From positions 372,001-436,000 of the forward strand of contig NZ_QRBE01000003.1 in the NCBI RefSeq assembly GCF_003363155.1: a stretch of 64,000 nucleotides of DNA, written 5' to 3'. The position numbers and the translations under genes are program-made. This stretch comes from Dyella monticola (lineage in GTDB: Bacteria; Pseudomonadota; Gammaproteobacteria; Xanthomonadales; Rhodanobacteraceae). Of the stretch, positions 46,875-54,948 are shown one piece after another (the first letter of the stretch is position 1; every line of letters begins with the position of its first letter). The notes below the pieces were generated by a model. The model was not told the DNA's origin. It worked only from the letters and a program-made list of their open reading frames with translations, and searched no databases.

Positions 46875-48286
46875 TGGCGCTGCCGCAAAGCGTGATCGAT
46901 GTCTGCTATTTCATTGCCGCACTGCTGTTCATCCTTGGCCTGAAGCGCATGAGCTCGCCGCGTACGGCGCGTGGCGGCATCGTCTGGGCGGGCTTTGGCA
47001 TGCTGCTGGCGGTGGTGGCGACCTTGCTGTTGCCGGATATGCACAACCGCGGCCTGATCATCGCCGCCGTGCTGATTGGCGTGACGGCGGCGTGGTGGTC
47101 TGGCCGGCGCGTGGCGATGACGGCCATGCCCCAGATGGTGGCGCTCTATAACGGTATGGGTGGAGGCGCGGCGGCGGCGATCGGCGCCTCGGAACTGGTC
47201 GCCCATGTGGTTCCCGCGATGGATGCGGTGACGGTGGGCGCATTGAGCCCCGTGGCGCTGGCGCTAGGCGTGCTGGGTGCGCTGATCGGCTCAGTAAGTT
47301 TCTCCGGTTCATCGATCGCCTTTGCCAAGCTGCAGGGCTGGCTGGACCGGCGCTTCGTTTTCCCCGGCCAGCAAGTGGTGAACCTGCTGGTGCTGGCGGC
47401 CGCGGTAGGGCTCGGCATTGTACTGGCGAGCGGGCACATCACATTACCGCTGGTGGTGGGTTTCTTCATTGCCGCGTTGCTTTTCGGCATCCTGATGACC
47501 CTGCCCATCGGCGGGGCCGATATGCCGGTGGTGATTTCGCTCTACAACGCCTTTACCGGCCTGGCGGTGGCGTTCGAAGGCTATGTACTGCAGAACGAGG
47601 CGATGATCATCGCCGGCATGGTGGTGGGCGCGGCCGGTACGCTGCTTACGCAGCTGATGGCCAAAGCCATGAACCGTTCGATCGGCAACGTGCTGTTTGG
47701 CAGCTTTGGCGCGGCGGCGACAGGCGCGGCGGCACAGGCCATCGGCGGCAGCCAGAAACCCGTTGAAGCGGCCGATGCCGCCGTGATGATGGCTTACGCT
47801 GAGCGCGTGGTGATCGTGCCCGGCTATGGCATGGCCGTGGCGCAGGCGCAGCACAAGGTGTGGGAATTCGCGCAGCTTCTCATCGCGCGCGGCGTGAAGG
47901 TGAAGTTCGCCATCCATCCGGTTGCAGGCCGTATGCCGGGGCACATGAACGTGCTGCTCGCCGAGGCAGGTGTGCCGTATGACCTGATCGTGGACATGGA
48001 AGACATCAATCCGGAGTTCCCGGTCACCGATGTCGCCGTGGTGATCGGCGCCAACGATGTGGTTAACCCGGTGGCCAAGACCGACCCTTCCTCGCCGATC
48101 TATGGCATGCCGATCCTTGATGTTGCCGACGCCCGACAGGTGATCGTAGTGAAGCGCGGCAAAGGCACCGGTTTTGCCGGCATCGAAAACGCGCTGTTCT
48201 ATGCAGACAATGCGCGCATGCTCTACGGTGATGGCCAGTCGGTGGCTGGCCAGCTCGTATCGCAACTCAAAACGCTGGACGCCTAG
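46874..48286 (+). CDS. pntB: NAD(P) transhydrogenase subunit beta
   Basis: 470 residues. The N-terminal half has about nine membrane helices (dII), and the C-terminal half is the NADP(H)-binding dIII with VPGYGMAVAQAQHKVWEFAQ, HPVAGRMPGHMNVLLAEAGV and VIGANDVVNP. ATG 46874 overlaps the pntAB TGA. Together with the alpha subunits it uses the proton gradient to make NADPH. Confidence 0.96.
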   Translation: MALPQSVIDVCYFIAALLFILGLKRMSSPRTARGGIVWAGFGMLLAVVATLLLPDMHNRGLIIAAVLIGVTAAWWSGRRVAMTAMPQMVALYNGMGGGAAAAIGASELVAHVVPAMDAVTVGALSPVALALGVLGALIGSVSFSGSSIAFAKLQGWLDRRFVFPGQQVVNLLVLAAAVGLGIVLASGHITLPLVVGFFIAALLFGILMTLPIGGADMPVVISLYNAFTGLAVAFEGYVLQNEAMIIAGMVVGAAGTLLTQLMAKAMNRSIGNVLFGSFGAAATGAAAQAIGGSQKPVEAADAAVMMAYAERVVIVPGYGMAVAQAQHKVWEFAQLLIARGVKVKFAIHPVAGRMPGHMNVLLAEAGVPYDLIVDMEDINPEFPVTDVAVVIGANDVVNPVAKTDPSSPIYGMPILDVADARQVIVVKRGKGTGFAGIENALFYADNARMLYGDGQSVAGQLVSQLKTLDA

Positions 48287-48729
48287 TTTTCCTTGCGCGC
48301 GGTGGTGGCAGGCGAGTGACGCAACGCCGTCACCGCCGCCACCACGATACCGGCCACCGCCCATGCGACATCGACTTTGCCCGCGGCCAAGTGTGCCAAT
48401 TCCAGCAGCATCGCCAGGCCGGCCGTGCGCATCACCTCGATCAAGCCGTAGCCCAATGCAGCGGAAAGGTTGACGGCAACGGTCAGCACATGGCTGTACG
48501 CGCATGCCACCAGCGTGGCGAACGACGCCAGCCAGACCGCATTCCATTTCTTGGCGTGAACCCATTGCCGAATGGCGATGGCAAGCAACCAGCCTGCGGG
48601 CACGGCGAGCCAAGGTAGCGGGCGCTGGAAATGCACTGTGGGCAACAGCCAGACAGCGCCGGCCGCCAGTCCGAGCATGACTGCACAACACAGCGCAACG
48701 CCCTCACCGATGATCTGGCGCACGGTCAT
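48283..48729 (-). CDS. hypothetical membrane protein, 148 residues
   Basis: Four hydrophobic segments (GVALCCAVMLGLAAGAVWLL, LPWLAVPAGWLLAIAI, AVWLASFATLVACAYSHVL, VAWAVAGIVVAAVTAL). Charged residues are few. No family motif is recognised. It overlaps the end of pntB by 4 bases on the opposite strand. Confidence 0.65.
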   Translation of the reverse strand: MTVRQIIGEGVALCCAVMLGLAAGAVWLLPTVHFQRPLPWLAVPAGWLLAIAIRQWVHAKKWNAVWLASFATLVACAYSHVLTVAVNLSAALGYGLIEVMRTAGLAMLLELAHLAAGKVDVAWAVAGIVVAAVTALRHSPATTARKEN

Positions 48730-49050
48730 GGGCGATGGCCCGGAAGGGTTTGCAGCTCGGTCACGCGATGTCCTGGAGACAAAACAAAGCGGCCATCTTA
48801 GGGCCTGTCCGCACTATTTGCGTAGCCCGCGTTACCGCCCGACGGCCACTCAACCGCAACCCAAAGGCCTCCGCTCTGCCCTCGGCGGGCGTTCAAACGG
48901 CTCCTGACGCGCGCCACACAAATAGCGCGAGGCGATCCCTTGAGTTTCGATGTATCGCCCCTGATTTTGGGGACAGGCCCTGCCGATGGCCGGCATAATA
49001 GAGGGCCGGGCAAGCCCGGCTGGCTTTTCCCCACGATCGATCGAGATGGC
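48730..49050. other. gene-free stretch containing a foldback element
   Basis: 321 bases without a supportable gene, between a minus-strand membrane protein and sufT. Most of it is the inverted-repeat element at 48801-48980. The remaining 70 bases before sufT should contain its promoter; no clear boxes were seen. Confidence 0.6.
48801..48980. mobile_element. 180-bp foldback/MITE-like element
   Basis: Terminal arms GGGCCTGTCC (48801-48810) and GGACAGGCCC (48971-48980) are perfect inverted repeats. A second, nested pair CTATTTGCG (48814-48822) and CACAAATAG (48917-48925) matches 8 of 9. No transposase or open frame lies inside. Size and structure suggest a non-autonomous element, but no target duplication is obvious. 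Confidence 0.5.
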
Positions 49051-49608
49051 ATGAGCGGTTTTAGTCTTAGCAGCGAGCCTTTCACCCTGGAGCGGGACTG
49101 CAATGCGGTCATGGTGCCGCAGGGCGAAAACGTTGTTTTGCCCGCCGGCCAGGTGGGTTACATCACGCAGGCGCTTGGCGGCAGCTTTACCGTGTATGTG
49201 GAGGGCAACCTGTTTCGCATCGTTGGCAGCGATGCCGATGCGTTAGGCAAGGAGCCCCCGCCACCGCTGGAACTTCCCGACGATGCCACCGATGCGGACG
49301 TGGAAAATCTGGTGTGGCAGCAACTGCGCACCGTGTTCGATCCGGAGATCCCGATCAACGTGGTCGAACTTGGCCTCGTCTACGACGTAAGCCTGGAAAC
49401 CATCGCGGTCGACGAGCGCAAGGTGTATATCAAGATGACGCTCACTGCACCAGGCTGCGGCATGGGCGACGTGCTGATTGACGACGCACGCACCAAGCTA
49501 GAGTTGATTCCGACGATTAAGGAAGCGGACGTCGACCTGGTGTTCGACCCGCCGTGGAACCACTCGATGATGTCGGAAGTGGCGAAGCTCGAAACCGGCA
49601 TGCTTTAA
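49051..49608 (+). CDS. sufT: SufT-type Fe-S cluster assembly protein
   Basis: 185 residues. An N-terminal extension (FTLERDCNAVMVPQGENVVLPAGQVGYITQALGG) precedes a DUF59/MIP18 domain: TVFDPEIPINVVELGLVYDV and the Cys motif TAPGCGMGDVLIDD. SufT is an accessory factor for Fe-S maturation, normally placed with suf genes, which are absent from this window. ATG 49051 begins the family-typical N-terminus. Confidence 0.9.
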   Translation: MSGFSLSSEPFTLERDCNAVMVPQGENVVLPAGQVGYITQALGGSFTVYVEGNLFRIVGSDADALGKEPPPPLELPDDATDADVENLVWQQLRTVFDPEIPINVVELGLVYDVSLETIAVDERKVYIKMTLTAPGCGMGDVLIDDARTKLELIPTIKEADVDLVFDPPWNHSMMSEVAKLETGML

Positions 49609-49761
49609 GGTCGGCGCTTGTCCAAGCGCGGCGGCGGTGCTTGTTCATCTTGCGGAGGCTTGCATGCCTGCGCAAGTGGATATCAGGCGTGCTGAGACGC
49701 GGCAACATGAATGGGCATGCCGCTCCCGGTCACTGGCTTTTAGACGTCCAAACGGTTCATT

Positions 49762-49789
49762 ACGTGAAAGACAAGGTAGAACTTCACGT
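49762..49789. promoter_or_regulatory. possible operator upstream of the pilus operon
   Basis: ACGTGAA (49762-49768) and TTCACGT (49783-49789) are exact inverted half-sites with centres 21 bases apart, two helical turns, about 95 bases before the first pilus gene. Position and symmetry suggest a dimeric regulator site; no regulator is identified. Confidence 0.35.
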
Positions 49790-49883
49790 CAAACTGGCGC
49801 TAGGATTAAAAGGACTGGCAGCAGGGGGCCAGCCGTAAAGACCGCTTCGCAATATCCATTTCTAGGAGAGAGGGGTATTTCGT

Positions 49884-50354
49884 ATGAAGCAGAAACCTGT
49901 GCAATGCGTGGTTTTGGGTCTTACTTTCATCTTGCCGAGCATCGCTTTTGCTTTTCAGGGACAGCAACTGAAAGTGGGCGTGAGCGTAACCGGGGGATGC
50001 ACCTTTGAGGATGGAACTGTCCAGCATGCCCATTTTGGGAGCCACCTTGCTGGAAGACCGCATTCGCCCGTGGCGGCAAATGGCTACGTGGAATTTTGGT
50101 GCAGCCCAGGCACCACGATCCAGATAGGTGTCGATGACGGGCAGAACCCTAATGCTGGCATGCGGCGCATGAAGGGGCCGGGGCCAACCGACTACATCTC
50201 CTACACGCTTCAACACAACCCGCAGCAAGCCATCGGCGGAGGACCGGGTGCAGCAACCCGGGTCAATGTCGATTTCACTCTGCCTGCAGACGCCATGCTA
50301 AACGCGGCGCAAGGTGAATACGAAGACACAGTGACAGTTACGGCCAACGAATAA
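49884..50354 (+). CDS. spore coat U (SCPU) domain pilin-like protein
   Basis: 156 residues. A signal peptide (VVLGLTFILPSIAFA) is followed by the SCPU fold: LKVGVSVTGGCTFED with the first conserved Cys, VEFWCSPGTTIQIGVDDGQN with the second, and C-terminal YEDTVTVTANE, the pilin edge strand. Likely the main subunit of an archaic (Csu-like) chaperone-usher pilus. First gene of a four-gene operon. Confidence 0.85.
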   Translation: MKQKPVQCVVLGLTFILPSIAFAFQGQQLKVGVSVTGGCTFEDGTVQHAHFGSHLAGRPHSPVAANGYVEFWCSPGTTIQIGVDDGQNPNAGMRRMKGPGPTDYISYTLQHNPQQAIGGGPGAATRVNVDFTLPADAMLNAAQGEYEDTVTVTANE

Positions 50355-50374
50355 CTGATCAAAGGAGCCACGCG

Positions 50375-51127
50375 ATGAATACGAACAGTCGTTGGGGGCT
50401 GGTTGTACTCGGCCTATGGGTGGCAAGTTCGGCGGGGGCGGCAGGTTTTAGTGTTACGCCGTTGCGATTGGATTTCACCGGCAATGGCTCGGCGAGTGTG
50501 GAAATCGAGAATGCAGGCAATACACCGATCGACATGGAAGTACAGGTCATGAGCTGGGCGCAGGTGGATGGCAAAGATGTTTACGCCGACACCAGCGATT
50601 TGACGGTTTTTCCCATGAAATTCACCCTGCCACCAAAATCCAGTGGCAAAGATCAGGGGCGTGTGATTCGTGTCTTCTTCCCGGCGGGCAAGAAAGGCTC
50701 ACTGCCCAAAACGGAAAAGGCCTACCGCCTCTACATCACCGAGCTGCCGTCAGTGCAGCAAGATCCCGGCGAAAACATCCAGATACGCGAGCGCTTTGGC
50801 ATACCGGTGTTTTTTCGCGAAAAGAAAGCCAGCTCGCAACTGAGCGCCAGCGTGGAAAGCGGAGGTGACGGCCTCATCAAGGTCCGGCTTACCAACCAGG
50901 GCACGATGCACGCGCACCTGAAATCCATCACATCCGATCCGGCCGGCATCGCGGGCGGTGGATTGGATGAGTGGTATGTATTGCCGAGTGCATCGCACCT
51001 GTATTCATTGCCGATATCCGGTGCTGTGTGCAGTCAGGCAAACGCCAAGTTGCGCATCAGTCTGGATCAAGGCAAACCTGTCGATGTGCCTGTTTCCATT
51101 CCCAGTGGCACGTGCAAAGCAGGTTAG
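50375..51127 (+). CDS. periplasmic pilus chaperone (PapD-like)
   Basis: 250 residues with signal peptide (LVVLGLWVASSAGA). The PapD-type first domain is FSVTPLRLDFTGNGSASVEIENAGN...MEVQVMSW, and the basic patch/edge strand GRVIRVFFP plus YRLYITELP binds subunits. It chaperones SCPU subunits to the usher. AAAGGAG site before ATG 50375, 20 bases after the pilin gene. Confidence 0.9.
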   Translation: MNTNSRWGLVVLGLWVASSAGAAGFSVTPLRLDFTGNGSASVEIENAGNTPIDMEVQVMSWAQVDGKDVYADTSDLTVFPMKFTLPPKSSGKDQGRVIRVFFPAGKKGSLPKTEKAYRLYITELPSVQQDPGENIQIRERFGIPVFFREKKASSQLSASVESGGDGLIKVRLTNQGTMHAHLKSITSDPAGIAGGGLDEWYVLPSASHLYSLPISGAVCSQANAKLRISLDQGKPVDVPVSIPSGTCKAG

Positions 51128-51372
51128 CGTCATCAGAGTACCGGGTTGCAGCCGTGCAACCCGGTCATGCAAGCCAGGGTGTTTGGGCATGCGGGATGCG
51201 CTTGCAATGCATGTACTGATGGGTTTGATTTAGTAATGGAGCGCATGCGGGAGCACCCGTAAACGGCAGAGAGGTCGAAGCGGCACGGGCTAGGATGGCG
51301 AGAACGCAAGTGTGAGGAGAAGCATCGGCCTTTTTGGATCATGTGCCACAGGATGGATCAGGGGAGAGGCCG
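51128..51372. other. spacer with hairpin between chaperone and usher genes
   Basis: 245 bases without a gene. CCGGGTTGCA (51141-51150) and TGCAACCCGG (51155-51164) form a perfect 10-bp stem with GCCG loop 14 bases after the chaperone stop. Without a T-run it may slow or attenuate transcription, making more subunit and chaperone than usher. Confidence 0.6.
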
Positions 51373-53778
51373 GTGCGCAAAATCCCCGTTGTCCGCGCCC
51401 TCGCGGCGTGTTGCCGCTGGAGCATGGGCGGAATACTTGCGTTTTACATGGCGCCTGCTGTTCATGCGGCTAATGTGCAAAACGTGCAACATCAGGCATC
51501 CACATTAAGCGAAGTGATGTGGGTGGTGGACGTTAATCACGGCAAGCCGACTGAAGTGGACGGCTTGACGGATGGTGAGCGCGTTTTTCTGCCGGCGTCG
51601 ATGCTCGATGAATTTGGAATGCTGGCAAAGCCACCCATCGTCCATCTTCAAGGCAACGATTATTTCGACCCGCAAAGCATCAAAGGCTCCAAGAACGAGA
51701 TCGACTTCAATCAGCTTGCGATACATATCGTTGTACCTGCCGATCTGATGAAGGGAAGCACGGTCAATCTGTCTCAACCGGTGATCCATTCCTTGACTCC
51801 GGAGCCACCGTGGTCGGCATTTGTGGATTATCGCTACGATCGTACCGAATCCCAGGGCAGAACCTTCCAGCAACTGCTGCTGTCACCGCACCTTCGCATG
51901 TTCGGATGGTCGTTCTACGACGATCAGGTTTTGACGAACTCGCCGTCAGGATTCCAAAACACACGTTTCGATAGCGTCGCATTTCACGATTGGCCCAACG
52001 ATGCGTTGCGGCTGATGATCGGCGACTACACACCGGACACCGGCGACTTGGGTACCAGCTTTTCCCTCGCGGGTGTCACTTTGCAACGAAGCTACGCGCT
52101 GCAGCCGGGGCAGGTGATCAATCCTACCGCAAGCATGTCCGGTGTCGCCCAATCGCCGTCGCAGGCACAGATTTACATGGACGGGGTGATGATCGGCTCG
52201 ATGAATATCGGGCCTGGCCCCTTCAACTTTCAAAACCTGCAAGGCTATGGTGGTTTGCGCGACATCAGTGTGCTGGTGACGGATACGGCCGGCAATCAGC
52301 ACTCGTATTACATCCCTTACTACTTCAGCAACGAGCTGCTTAAAGCGGGATTCGACACATTCGACATGAGTGTTGGCTCACCGCGTACCAGTTTCGGCGC
52401 GGGTGGGTATAGCGGCAAGGCCGCCACCATTGCTTACCTTTACGGCGTCACCGACTGGTGGACCGTTGGCACCAACGACAGTTACATCGAGGGCGATCGG
52501 CACCTCTCGCCGCTGATGACGTTTGGGCTGGGGCCCGTTGGCACCATGACGGTCATGAGCGCCGAACGTCAGCACGACCACCAGCACCGTTACGCACATG
52601 AGTTGAATTTCGAGGGTGTGTGGTATCGCACAGACCTTCGATTTCAGTGGCGGCATGCGCAAAAGGACTTTGACGATCCACTGACACTCACTCAGACCGT
52701 CGAGGAAACCGAGGGTGGTCAACCGGTACTGCCTGATCTGCGTGCGCGTGATCGTTATTCGATAGCGCTATCGCAGCAGCTCGGACCGTTAGGTTCGATC
52801 TCCGCGAGCATGGGCCGACTTTTCCGCTTCGATCAGAGCGTCGTGACAACCGAATCCTTGACCTGGGCGCTGCGCTTGCCGTGGCGTGGGCAACTGAGCC
52901 TAAGCGGCCTCTATATGCGAGGCACCGGAGATCGCATGCGCGGTATTTTTGCATCCATCTATGTACCGCTCGGCCAACGTACGACGGTGACGACGGGCTA
53001 TCGCGACGTGACCGGCAGCTCACCGCAGCGCTATGTTGAAGCCACCATGTATCCACCCACGGACAGTGGATTCGGTTTCAGGTTTTACGATAGCTGGCAG
53101 GGTCCCATCGACGATAAGGACGTCGGTGGTACATGGCTTAACAAGTTCGCGCAAGTCGATGTCGGCGTACGCGACCTCGATGATGGACAGTTCGTGCAGC
53201 AAGCCACACATGTATCGGTCAGCGGCGCGGTGGCCATGATCGGAAGCTACGTGTATTTCACGCCGTCGATCAACAGCTCTTTTGCTGTGGTCGATGCGGG
53301 TTATCCAGACGTTGGTATTTATCGTGCAGGCCAGCTCATCGGCGCAACAGGCCGCAACGGCACCTTGCTTGTGCCGGAAATAGCGCCTTATGCAGCGACA
53401 ACGCTTTCCGTGCGTGACGATGATCTGCCGCCGGACGTGGATCTGCTCTCGCCAAAAGTGAACGTGGTGCCGGCTGATGGTGCGGGCGTATGGGTGAAGT
53501 TCGATTTGCCTAGGATCTCTGCCGTGAATGGGAATCTGTATTTTTCATCCGCCCACGGCGGGGGCACCGTCGATAACCATGCGATCAAGCTGACGACGCC
53601 GGACGGCCACGTTTTGGGCGGCCGAACTGGCGATCGCGGACTGTTCGAGTTGGACAATGTGAGCGGCGGCAGTTATCGCATCGAGATTCCCGATGCATCG
53701 CCCGCGTGTGTTGCAGTGATCCATGTACCTGAGGAGAGGCCTGCGATCTGGCAGGCAGGGCAGGTGACTTGTGAATAG
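51373..53778 (+). CDS. outer membrane fimbrial usher protein
   Basis: 801 residues after GTG 51373, which has GGGGAG upstream and begins a signal peptide ending APAVHA. Regions: N-terminal chaperone-binding domain (VMWVVDVNHGKPTEVDGL...), a large beta-barrel (SVGSPRTSFGAGGYSGKAAT..., RYSIALSQQLGPLGSISASM), and C-terminal plug-like domains (GRNGTLLVPEIAPY, LPPDVDLLSP). The usher assembles and secretes subunits. Slightly shorter than classical ushers, as in the archaic class. TTG 51334 is a less likely start. Confidence 0.92.
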   Translation: MRKIPVVRALAACCRWSMGGILAFYMAPAVHAANVQNVQHQASTLSEVMWVVDVNHGKPTEVDGLTDGERVFLPASMLDEFGMLAKPPIVHLQGNDYFDPQSIKGSKNEIDFNQLAIHIVVPADLMKGSTVNLSQPVIHSLTPEPPWSAFVDYRYDRTESQGRTFQQLLLSPHLRMFGWSFYDDQVLTNSPSGFQNTRFDSVAFHDWPNDALRLMIGDYTPDTGDLGTSFSLAGVTLQRSYALQPGQVINPTASMSGVAQSPSQAQIYMDGVMIGSMNIGPGPFNFQNLQGYGGLRDISVLVTDTAGNQHSYYIPYYFSNELLKAGFDTFDMSVGSPRTSFGAGGYSGKAATIAYLYGVTDWWTVGTNDSYIEGDRHLSPLMTFGLGPVGTMTVMSAERQHDHQHRYAHELNFEGVWYRTDLRFQWRHAQKDFDDPLTLTQTVEETEGGQPVLPDLRARDRYSIALSQQLGPLGSISASMGRLFRFDQSVVTTESLTWALRLPWRGQLSLSGLYMRGTGDRMRGIFASIYVPLGQRTTVTTGYRDVTGSSPQRYVEATMYPPTDSGFGFRFYDSWQGPIDDKDVGGTWLNKFAQVDVGVRDLDDGQFVQQATHVSVSGAVAMIGSYVYFTPSINSSFAVVDAGYPDVGIYRAGQLIGATGRNGTLLVPEIAPYAATTLSVRDDDLPPDVDLLSPKVNVVPADGAGVWVKFDLPRISAVNGNLYFSSAHGGGTVDNHAIKLTTPDGHVLGGRTGDRGLFELDNVSGGSYRIEIPDASPACVAVIHVPEERPAIWQAGQVTCE

Positions 53779-54334
53779 GCGCACATGGTTTTACATGTTG
53801 CCGGGTGCCCTGATGGTGTTGACCGCGGCACGGGTCTGGCCGCAATTCACGATGCCGCCGCCTGCCGAGCCCTTTGACTCCTTACCACCATCGGCGCATC
53901 CCCTGCCATCGCACAGCGGACCTGTTCCGGCGGCGGAGGAATGCACGCTGCGAAACAACGATGTTTATTTCAGCAACTACACGTCGGGGCAGAGCAAGGA
54001 TAAAGACGATGCCATGGGCATGTCCTTGTATTGCAACGAACCGGTCAGGGTGCTTATAAGCGCATCGCCCAGCCCGGAAAGCCCCAGCTTTGAATACCGC
54101 CTTCTGCGTCATGAAGGAGGCGACTCCGCCACACTGCGCTATCAGCTCTATATCGATTGGAGTCGTCAGGTTGTATGGGGAGACGGCACCGCGGAAAGCC
54201 GGCCTTTCGTGATAAACGTCGATCCAGATGCCGGCGCGGCTACCGTCGATGTGTTCGGCACCATTTTTGCCAACCAGTCCGTGCCGCCTGGCAGGTATTC
54301 GGACATGGTCACCGTAACGATCGATGTCGAATGA
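53771..54334 (+). CDS. second SCPU domain protein (possible tip/adhesin subunit)
   Basis: 187 residues, GTG start overlapping the usher stop by 8 bases. A hydrophobic N-terminus (WFYMLPGALMVLTAARVWP) is followed by a Pro-rich stretch (MPPPAEPFDSLPPSAHPLPS) and an SCPU-like domain with Cys in AEECTLRNN and LYCNEPVRV. It ends RYSDMVTVTIDVE, the subunit edge strand. Only one SCPU domain is present, unlike two-domain tip adhesins such as CsuE. Confidence 0.8.
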   Translation: MNRRTWFYMLPGALMVLTAARVWPQFTMPPPAEPFDSLPPSAHPLPSHSGPVPAAEECTLRNNDVYFSNYTSGQSKDKDDAMGMSLYCNEPVRVLISASPSPESPSFEYRLLRHEGGDSATLRYQLYIDWSRQVVWGDGTAESRPFVINVDPDAGAATVDVFGTIFANQSVPPGRYSDMVTVTIDVE

Positions 54335-54388
54335 CGCTGCGCTGTCTGCGTTTTTTGCGTCGGCTCAAAACGTCGAGGAGTGGTGGTA

Positions 54389-54886
54389 TCAGAGGCCGCC
54401 GGCAATCTCTTCGAATCGGTTTGCATCGCGATTCTTGCGCACCTTGGCCGGATCCCACACGCGTCCATTCATGGCGATGTAAACGCCTTCCGGCAAAGTT
54501 TGCACCGCGGCCACCGCGCAACCGATGTTGAACACCGCATCCGAGCCCTGAAAGCGCGCGGGATTGAGCGCACCGGTGAGCACGATCACCTTGCCCTTGA
54601 TCGAGGCCAGTTCCCTGGCGGTTTCCACCATGGTGTCGGTGCCGTGCGTCACCAGCACGTGACGATGCGACTGTGCTTCGATCGCGGAGCGAACCAGCGC
54701 ACGATCCTCGGCAGTGATGTGCAGGCTGTCCTTGCGCAGAATCGGAATCACATCGAACTGGAAGGCCACGCCAAGCTGGCTGAGGATATCCCCGATCTGC
54801 GGCGCGCCAATCTTGTAGTCCGATTTGTCATCGAAGTAGATCTTGTCGATGGTGCCGCCGGTGGTGACGATGGTCAGATGCTGCAT
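54389..54886 (-). CDS. half-length asparaginase-domain protein
   Basis: 165 residues, corresponding to the N-terminal domain of asparaginase only. Catalytic motifs are kept: TTGGTIDKIYFDD (first Thr) and VLVTHGTDTMVETA (second Thr-Asp). The C-terminal domain of ~150 residues is missing, and no second ORF supplies it. The same short form is known in several proteobacteria, so it may be a stable family. Possibly a dimeric amidase; activity unproven. Confidence 0.8.
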   Translation of the reverse strand: MQHLTIVTTGGTIDKIYFDDKSDYKIGAPQIGDILSQLGVAFQFDVIPILRKDSLHITAEDRALVRSAIEAQSHRHVLVTHGTDTMVETARELASIKGKVIVLTGALNPARFQGSDAVFNIGCAVAAVQTLPEGVYIAMNGRVWDPAKVRKNRDANRFEEIAGGL

Positions 54887-54948
54887 GATCGGATGGGCTT
54901 GTAGGGTGGAGACGCATTTTAACCGTTCCGCAGCGCCAGCGTAGGTGA

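Noticed and set aside
47444-48691. A long minus-strand frame opposite pntB
   Set aside because: His/Arg-rich shadow of pntB; the real minus-strand gene there is 48283-48729 in a different frame.
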